The notes under the pieces: generated by a model | What the model was told of the DNA's origin: nothing | Databases searched by the model: none | Seen by the model: only the letters and a program-made list of their open reading frames with translations | Program-made: the position numbers and the translations under genes | NCBI GenBank assembly: GCA_006384855.1 | Contig: VCJN01002002.1 | Location: forward strand, 186,001-250,000 | Origin: Tetraselmis striata | Taxonomy: Eukaryota > Chlorophyta > Chlorodendrophyceae > Chlorodendrales > Chlorodendraceae | Direction of reading: 5' to 3' | Length of the DNA: 64,000 nt | Shown: positions 57,030 through 64,000 of the stretch, in pieces | Numbering within the stretch: position 1 is the stretch's first letter | How the letters are laid out: each line of letters opens with the position of its first letter

Positions 57030-59110
57030 TATGCCGGTGGCTGCCGCCGGCGAAGAGTCGCCATTCCGGGCGGGAACGGGTCCCACGCCGGTGGTAAGGA
57101 CCATGACGTCCGTGCGACCTTCGCTCCCTCGAGCGAGCCCCACTACCTTGATTGGAAAACCGCGGTCGCTTCCTCTATGCCCAGTTTCGATAACGGGATG
57201 CCTCCCGACACCCTACGACGTTCAAGGCTCTTTCCCGTCGCGGCGCGCCCTCGACCGAGTGCTCGAGTACTTGCTTGATAACCCTCGTCTTCATTGGGCA
57301 GCGGACGAGTATTACCACGCCGCGTGCTACGGGCCTTCGTCACCGGCCTAGCCTTCGAGCTGCGTAAGCTGCTAGCTGCGGCGTGCATCACCGATGGGAT
57401 AACGCCAGCGGTCGGGCATCGGTTCGAGGCCGTCGTCCACAGCATGGAGGCCGTCGACGACGGGCATCGGTTCCGTTTGGCCTACTTTCGCAAGCACGAA
57501 GACACGCAGATGCACAACGGCGACACCTTCGCCTTCGACGTCGCGCGCGAGCACTACCTCCGTCCCGGCACCGAGAACTTTGGGCGGCCCGAGTTCACCG
57601 ACCTGTTGGAGCTCTACAAGGACCGCGCCTACGACGCGAATATCGCGGGCACCGCGAAGACGCCGGCCCGCCATCGCTTCGGCAGTGGCAATCGGCCAAC
57701 GACCGACCACGACAACAACCGCGACCGCGGCGGGAGTGGCAGCAACATCGACAACTTCAGCGACCACGCGACCGGCGCGCGAGGCGGCGGCGGCGCCACG
57801 AACCACCTTTGCCAAAGATACCGCCAAGGACTTTGGTAAGCATGGCAAGATGCCGACCGAGTCCTCGACGACCGACCCCATGCAACGGCGTTTCGAGGAC
57901 ACGCCTCCGGGCGTGCCTTCCAAGCGACAATGCACTGGAGTCGTCGGCATGAGTGGGAATTGACTATATACCCGCCTACCCGGGTCATCGTCCTCTCTCT
58001 ACCCTTGCCTGTGTCAAACCCCGCCGGCTTCTACCTGTCCTTATACATCAAGAGTCTACACCGACTCCCCCTTTCTTGTGCGCCCATCTCGGTCTGCCGC
58101 GCTTACACTCTTTGCCCGCCGCTCGCACAGCGCCCTCTCGCGCGAGGCCCGTTGAGCTAAGTATTCGCGCGACGCCCACTACGAGGTCAACGGCCAAATC
58201 ACCCTACCTTCCTAGCAGCGCCTTTGTGCTACACATGTCCCCGTCGTCCCCACCCGGCCAACACCATCAGCAAACCCCGCGGCAACATACGGCGCGTTTA
58301 GGCGCATCTTCGCTCCACGAAATCACCTCCGTAGTTCATCGCTGACACTGAGGCGAAGGCCCCTATAGCAAGCTCGAGCGAGGCCGGCACGGCACTGTAC
58401 GGCACGGACGACTGGGGTGCCGAATTGCTCGACCTCCTGGATACATCGCTCATGGCCAGCACACTATACTCCACTTTGATGACAAGATTCGCCTCTTCGC
58501 CGAGGTCTGCATCGACGAATAAGGTATATCACCTCTGGACTGCGCCGAGGCAATGTGCGTCCGCTACCTCGCATGGATTGCGGAGCGCGGCACTATCGGT
58601 GCCAGCTCCATGCAACCCTAGCTCTCGCCATCAACACCTTATAGAGTCACACCGATCGGCCGGTCGACCGTGATGGCGCCCCGGCCACCGGTCCGGCCAT
58701 CGTCGATATGAAGCGCGCGCTTCAACTCCGCAAGCACACAACCAATGAATAGTTTTGCCGCGCGCCCCCTGCCGCGCGACGTCATCCCCGCCGAGCTCCT
58801 CGACGACCTTGCTGCCCTTCCTACAACTACCACCGACTACGGCAACATCCTTCGCGCCGGCGCGGCCGTGTTTCGGCGTCCATGTTGTACTCCCGTGGTG
58901 AGTCACTCCAGCGTCTCCTGCCAGGTTCACGACATGGCCGTCTACGCTCACAACGTCACACTCTTCGTCAACCGAGGAAAGGCGGGTAATCTCAAGCGTC
59001 GAGACGGGTTCAAGCCCCTACTTCGAATCCTTGCTACCGTCGTTCCCGCTTGGGCAACCCCCCTATGCCACGGCGGCGGAGAGACTCCCCGGTTCGGCCG
59101 GCCCGGCGGC
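57030..59110 (+). pseudogene. DIRS-like element: Gag-like region and broken tyrosine recombinase
   Basis: The frame at 57294-57839 (RFRLAYFRKHEDTQMHNGDT, then EFTDLLELYKDRAYDANIAG) is a possible Gag. Downstream, 58460-58620 reads FDDKIRLFAEVCIDE/GISPLD and VRYLAWIAERGTIGASSMQP, the N-terminal pattern of DIRS-type tyrosine recombinases. 58930-59070 reads DMAVYAHNVTLFVNRGKAG, NLKRRDGFKPLLRI, ATVVPAWA, matching the recombinase core before the catalytic C-terminus. Stops and frameshifts break it in several places, and the final catalytic His/Arg/Tyr part is missing. No reverse transcriptase is visible, so the element is deleted internally. Confidence 0.6.
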
Positions 59111-59505
59111 ACCAACCCCGCCTCCACGTGATGGTGGGCGTTGGCAACCCCTGAGACCCGTGCTCGACTGGGTGCGGCACTCAGGGGGCTGAGCGGGGTG
59201 ACCGGTTATTGTGGCGGGTCCTTGGATCATGCGACGACCGAGGAGCCCTATGGGAGGCTTTTCAAATAATACTCGCAGTCCCGGCTGCGCCTGCTGGCGC
59301 CGCCGGGCAGCAGTCATGTACGGAGGGCTGCTAAAAAATCAGTGATGTACGACCTCGGCCGTTATTCGGCCTCTCCGAGATCCGCTTACGGGTGGGGAGG
59401 GGTGTGTGTTCGACTCGGACGGGGGCAGCCTACTCGCGAGGGATTTTCGAAATAAAATCGTGTTCTCGTACCTCGGTACGGCCCGCGACCGATCAGCACA
59501 TGCGT
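59110..59505 (+). mobile_element. DIRS-like terminal blocks A and B, reference copy
   Basis: Directly follows the recombinase relic. Block A has CAGGGGGCTGAGCGGGGTG and CCTTGGATCATGCGACGACC; block B has GGCCTCTCCGAGATCCGCTT and CAGCCTACTCGCGAGGGAT. Both blocks recur at 19810-20250, 36240-37079, 38242-38636 and (block A only) 46003-46260, which defines the family. Confidence 0.7.
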
Positions 59506-60199
59506 ATCCACCCCCCCCCCCTCCCCCAAACCCGTACGCGTCCCACCTGTGAATCACTCAAATCCCGGCGTAGTATAGCGGAGTGTTCGGCGACGCCCTG
59601 CGGCCGACATGTTCGGAACACCCGGGAAATCCTCAGCCGTCCCGTGAGATTGGGCGAGGGTGGCGAGCGCCAGGAGACGGGAGCCCGGCACTTGAAGGCG
59701 GGGCGGGCGTTCGGGGGCGGAGAGGCAGCAGGGCGTGGCAGCGACTCAGGGGCCATGAGACATGAGCCGGAGTGCCCTGAGGGAGTCGCAGCCATTTAGC
59801 GGGAGGAGTCCGCTGGCGGCCAACTCACTCTGACCCTTGATGGGCCGCTACCCCTTTGGAGATCCTACCGCAAGAGCACATGCGAGCGAGATGGAGGCAG
59901 CATCGGCGGGCCGCAGCCGAGGCCGACGGACCGCCACATACGGCGCGGTGAAGCGATTAGCGCCGCGGCTTGCCGGATATATCTTTAGCGATGACGGCAG
60001 GTGGAGCCAAGACGCGGCATGACGACCGAAAATTGCGCGGTGCCGGTGCATTACCGATGTACATGAAAACATGTGCGAGGGCGGGGCAAGTACGATACTG
60101 CATACGTAATCCCCGTACTATCTATTAGCGGTAGTCGCTCGTACTGGCGAGTATCCGAAGTTATCCGGAAAAGAACAAAGCTAATGATCACCCATGATG

Positions 60200-60360
60200 G
60201 AAGGAGGCAGGGCTTTGGAAACGAAAGAGAAAGGCCGGAAGCTTGAGTTGTAATTACACTATATATGTTCCCTACTACGGTTAGAGATGGGAAGCCCTAA
60301 GAACAACCCAGTCTGAGCGGAGGAGAGCAGCATGCTAGCGATCAATTTCAATTTAATATT
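60200..60360. repeat. Dispersed repeat C, copy 3
   Basis: Shares GGCTTTGGAAACGAAAGAG, AGCTTGAG, AAGAACAACCCAGTCTGAG and ATCAATTTCAATTT with 14529-14705 and 19633-19770. Confidence 0.55.
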
Positions 60361-60904
60361 AAATTCCGGTGCCACTTCGTCATCTATTATTATGACGCCG
60401 CGTTCCGGGCTTTTCCCTCCTCCAAGCAACCCGACCGATTCTAGGCGCTTCCCGGCGACGGTGAGACCCCACCCCTCACGTGGTACGCCGCTACCCTCGG
60501 CGACTGGCTCAAGCGGCCCGTCGGCCGCAAAAATCGACCCCCCCCCCCCCCCCCCGCCCCACCTAGCCACCTCCCGAAGATTTCGTGTGGACCTCGCACT
60601 CCTATCGGAAGGGCGCGGCGGCGGGCGCAAACGGAGTTGGCGTGTCCCTAGACAAAATCCGCCACTGAGGCGGTTGGCGGGCCCGCATCTTTGCAGTAAT
60701 CAACGACTACATCGACCCGACTACGCTTTCTCCCCGCGCCGCCGCGCTCTTGTTCGGCTGGCTTTCTCCCACGGTGGTCCTCCGCAGCCTTCTCGGCGGC
60801 CCCTCCGCTCCCCCGCGCACCGCCCTGCCCCCTCATCCGCAATTCTGAAGACCGAGGTGGCTAATCTCCTTTGCCTACTTCCCTTTGAAATGTTTAGAGC
60901 TGTA

Positions 60905-61280
60905 TTCTTGATGCTTACTTTCCCTTCCCCAACCTAGGGTATGCGAATGTCGACACCGGCAGCCCGTGTCCTCTGCGCCACGCCAATTTGACGTGGCGGC
61001 CACAGAGCGATGCACGCATGCGCACATGCAGTTATGGTGCTTTGGCACTAGTGCCGCAGTACGACACTGCGCGTGTTGCACTCGGCACAAAACATCGGTA
61101 ACCCCAGTCCCCGTCAAATCTTATGAAATCATCATCGTCCGCTTGATGGGACCACTCTTTTAGTTTTGTGCTGGCGTCTTGCATGCAAAACCTATCCTCC
61201 CTGCCTTTTGTGGCTCTTTTGCCGGAAGACCCCCGTCGTTTCCGTGTAACTGAGCCCGCGCACTTTCTGGCAAATCTCCC
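60905..61280. repeat. Direct repeat D, copy 1
   Basis: Matches 62868-63180 in the same orientation (TCGACACCGGC, CATCATCGTCCGCT, GGGACCACTCT, TTAGTTTTGT, TTTGTGGCT). The two copies flank the LINE fragment. They could be terminal repeats of an element, or an older duplicated block. Confidence 0.6.
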
Positions 61281-61325
61281 ATTTTCCCTTGCCTAGTACC
61301 TCCCTTTGAAATACTGGTATCTAGT

Positions 61326-62390
61326 TTTTTTTTCCCGCCCCCGGGACAGGACTGGCACCAGTGAAACCCTTTCAGCGTCTCTACGACGGCCGTTTAGGTA
61401 GCACTCCAGTTACGGAAAGCCCTGGGTAGGCGACGCTCCGTTATAGTCATCAAGCAAATTGCCGAAGCATTCTGCAAGACTAATTGGAGGCCAGTGACGG
61501 AATTTCCAACACTGTTGGATCACCGTCTAAAACACTGCCATCAAAATACCCGGCACTGACCACGAAAGGTCCGCCCTACCCGTTTGGGCGTCGGCCCATT
61601 CGAGTAATGCGAGTTGGGGCAAGCCCCAACCCGCGGAGCAAAGCATTTCGGGAGTGCGATACATGTGCAACCAAAAAGGCAATGTGAGGGAGGGCCCGAC
61701 GCCATAGCTGGAAATTTTTCCCATTCCCAGTAAAATCCAGGGCGCCGTGAAGGGAGGGGGGGACCCCGCCCAAAATAAAGGCAGTTAAGTCCTCAGGTGT
61801 TGATGCAATAACCTGACTACTAATAAAATCCCTGAACTCCGGAACTAACAACCCAAAATTATGACGGTGATACCCCCACCGCGGGCACTCCACCAACATA
61901 TGTTCGATAGTCCCAGATTCACCTCCGCCACATGCAGGGCAGTGTTCAAGGAACCGCTCAGGCATGGCATGAATCCGGGTTTTATCTAGTATTGGTTGCA
62001 AAGGCCGGATTTCAGTTTGAGTCATAACGCAGTCATAAATCTGCATACGGGTACTGGTACTGATTTTCTCTTACGAGCCGCAGATTCGGGCGGTTTAGGG
62101 TTGCGGCCGACCACAAGAAAAGTGACATCCCGCTTTCGGGGTAACCGCAAACTCTAGTCTCCGCATGCACATTGTCCATATCCCAGCCCCCTCGCCACCC
62201 GTTAGCCACATAGCGAGAATAGAACGAACGTCGATCCGCCATGGTACTCTATAGTGTGCGGGACGGCGGTGGGTGTGGGGAGCGGCCCATTGTCGGCCCG
62301 AAGGACTGGCCAGGCGCAGTGCATCACGCAGCGTGTGGCGCCATCGGCCGAACCATGGGCACCCGCCCACCGCACTATTACCGACAAATA
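61326..62390 (-). mobile_element. LINE (non-LTR retrotransposon) 3' fragment with zf-RVT region
   Basis: The minus frame 61576-62046 reads ERFLEHCPACGGGESGTIEH followed by MLVECPRWGYHRHNFG, the CCHC zinc-binding signature that follows the reverse transcriptase in many non-LTR ORF2 proteins (zf-RVT). A shifted frame upstream (62047-62242, ATLNRPNLRL) is probably more of the same ORF. A 3' untranslated region ends in an A9 run (plus-strand T run, 61326-61334). Copies of the 3' end are at 18427-18828 and 52498-52600. The reverse transcriptase is absent, so it is a 5'-truncated dead copy. Confidence 0.75.
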
Positions 62391-62867
62391 AATCCTCTCA
62401 CACCACTACCGACCGCCCTCGACTAGTGTCAGACTCCCGTGTCGAGCCATCGCGAGTTTGTAGCGCGCTACGGTGGGTCGGGGTGGGCTCGCGACCGCCG
62501 CGCATCGCGTCGGGTGCCCGCGCGGCGCTTTCGGAGACTGGGCTCGGCGGCCTCGGCCTGCTGACCACCTACTACGCTATGTTCGTCTAGTTTCCGGATA
62601 TCCTCATATTTGCGGCCGGCATGTACATTGCGCATAACATGTATGTATTGCGCAATGCATTAATTTGATTTGTGGCTCAGTGCACCCGATTTAGGTCGGC
62701 AAATACCGCGATATTAAAGACTAGCGAGGTCAATCGCAAATCCTCAAGGCGCAAATCGGGGTGTTTTGCGGCTACGACTCTATCACGCAAATCGGTGTTT
62801 AGCGAAAATTTAGAGTTGTGTTCTTGGGGTTTCTTTTTCCCCTTCCTTCAGCACCATAGGGTATGCG

Positions 62868-63180
62868 CGTTTCGACACCGGCTGCTCGCGGCCTCTGCAC
62901 CACGCCAATATTCGACCATGGGCAACCCTAGCGCTTATTCAACACTGAGACGCCGATGCTTGTGCAACGTCTTGCGCGCCGCCGGCGGCGAAACATCGAT
63001 CGCCCCAGTACCCATCCAATCTTCTAAGACCATCATCGTCCGCTAGACGGGACCACTCTCTTAGTTTTGTTCTAGCCTCCTGCCCGGCCAACCCGCCGTC
63101 CCTCCGCCCTTTTTGTGGCTATTTGCCGCAAGTACCCCGCCCTCTTCGTGTAAATAAGCGTGCGCACTTAATGCCCCCTG
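62868..63180. repeat. Direct repeat D, copy 2
   Basis: See the copy at 60905-61280; roughly three-quarters of the bases match by eye. Confidence 0.6.
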
Positions 63181-63189
63181 CCAACCTCC

Positions 63190-64000
63190 CTTTGAGGCGA
63201 CTACTCGCGAGCCGCGGCCGTAAATTCGTACCGGGTACCCGTACGAGCATTTGCGGTTACGACTCAAACTGAAACTATGTGGGAAATTGCCACGCCCCCA
63301 CAGCGGCCCCTAGCCTCGCATATCACATATCATTAACAACGTGATATTCCTAAAAACTCTTAGCGATATCCCGTGATGTTTCCTAGACGTTTCCCGTACA
63401 TTAACGCCGACATTTCCCGAATTCCTCAAACGACCGAGTTTATTTTCCTGATGTGTATACCTTAACAGAGCACGAAATCTGTCCCATTTTCGTCAAAGAT
63501 ATCATCCAGAACGGTTCAAAAATGATTAAGTCACGGGCTGAAAATTGAAAGTCGCCTTATAAGCCTCCTAGCCTCCCAGCATCGTATGATGGACGAAACT
63601 ACTATCCGTATTCTTTTTATTTAAAGATCAATCATTAGTCGCTACCGGATATGATCAAAGCTAGTTTATGGGGTTTCCTCCTTTCCAATCCGCTTTTCCG
63701 GCTACCGTTGCTGCTAAATAAGTGGTACGAAATACTAGATCATCCGTCGTTGCGCCTGTATGATTGCAACACGAGTAGACGTAAAAGCAGCCGTAGCGGT
63801 TGAGTATGCCATCTTCAAGTTTTGCATTGTCACACACAGCGATTAACTGCCTCGTAAAATGTTGGCAAGGTCACATGCTATGTCAAGACCACATACACCT
63901 GGCTCACCATCCGCATGTGTAATTCCCATCCGTACGTCACCATGCCACATGGAGAAGAACCCGTCGCCGAGCCGACGCTCGAATCGCTGCAAGCAAACAT
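63190..64000. other. Right edge of the window, no gene seen
   Basis: AT-rich compared with most of the window. No supported gene, RNA or repeat. Confidence 0.4.

Overview
This is eukaryotic nuclear DNA, most likely from a photosynthetic microalga. The real genes are GC-rich, intron-dense and all lie on the minus strand. Their exons are separated by introns that carry long poly(C)/poly(G) tracts. Three of the four genes look nucleus-encoded and plastid-targeted, and one is a clear homologue of FLU, the regulator of chlorophyll synthesis. A green-lineage alga, perhaps a prasinophyte, fits best; this is inference from gene content and not proof.

Layout. (1) 377-8,793 (-): a 10-exon gene for a secreted protein of about 872 residues. 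(2) 8,794-12,466: no gene seen. (3) 12,467-16,406 (-): a 6-exon gene for an unrecognised protein with a plastid transit peptide. (4) 16,500-24,940: decayed retroelements, dispersed repeat blocks and a 589-bp tandem duplication. (5) 24,944-34,625 (-): an 18-exon gene whose exons join in phase into one protein of about 863 residues with TWO complete tandem LysR-type regulator modules; the second strongly resembles the plastid/cyanobacterial RbcR (Ycf30) regulator. (6) 34,621-47,790: a large palindrome, with 1.79-kb inverted arms that each hold a tRNA-Asp(GUC) gene around a 9.6-kb centre of decayed mobile elements. The left arm begins at the start codon of the double-LysR gene, so that gene's whole upstream region is duplicated. 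(7) 49,003-51,885 (-): the 6-exon FLU homologue. (8) 52,000-64,000: mobile-element remains, including a DIRS-like tyrosine-recombinase element, LINE 3' ends with A-tails and a snap-back inverted repeat.

How the genes may relate. The double-LysR protein (a possible plastid transcription regulator of carbon-fixation or photosynthesis genes), FLU (feedback inhibitor of glutamyl-tRNA reductase in tetrapyrrole synthesis) and the unknown plastid protein would all act in the chloroplast. The window gives no evidence that they are co-regulated. Exon models were built by hand from splice signals, reading-frame phase and family resemblance. The phase of every junction was checked and agrees, but there is no transcript evidence.
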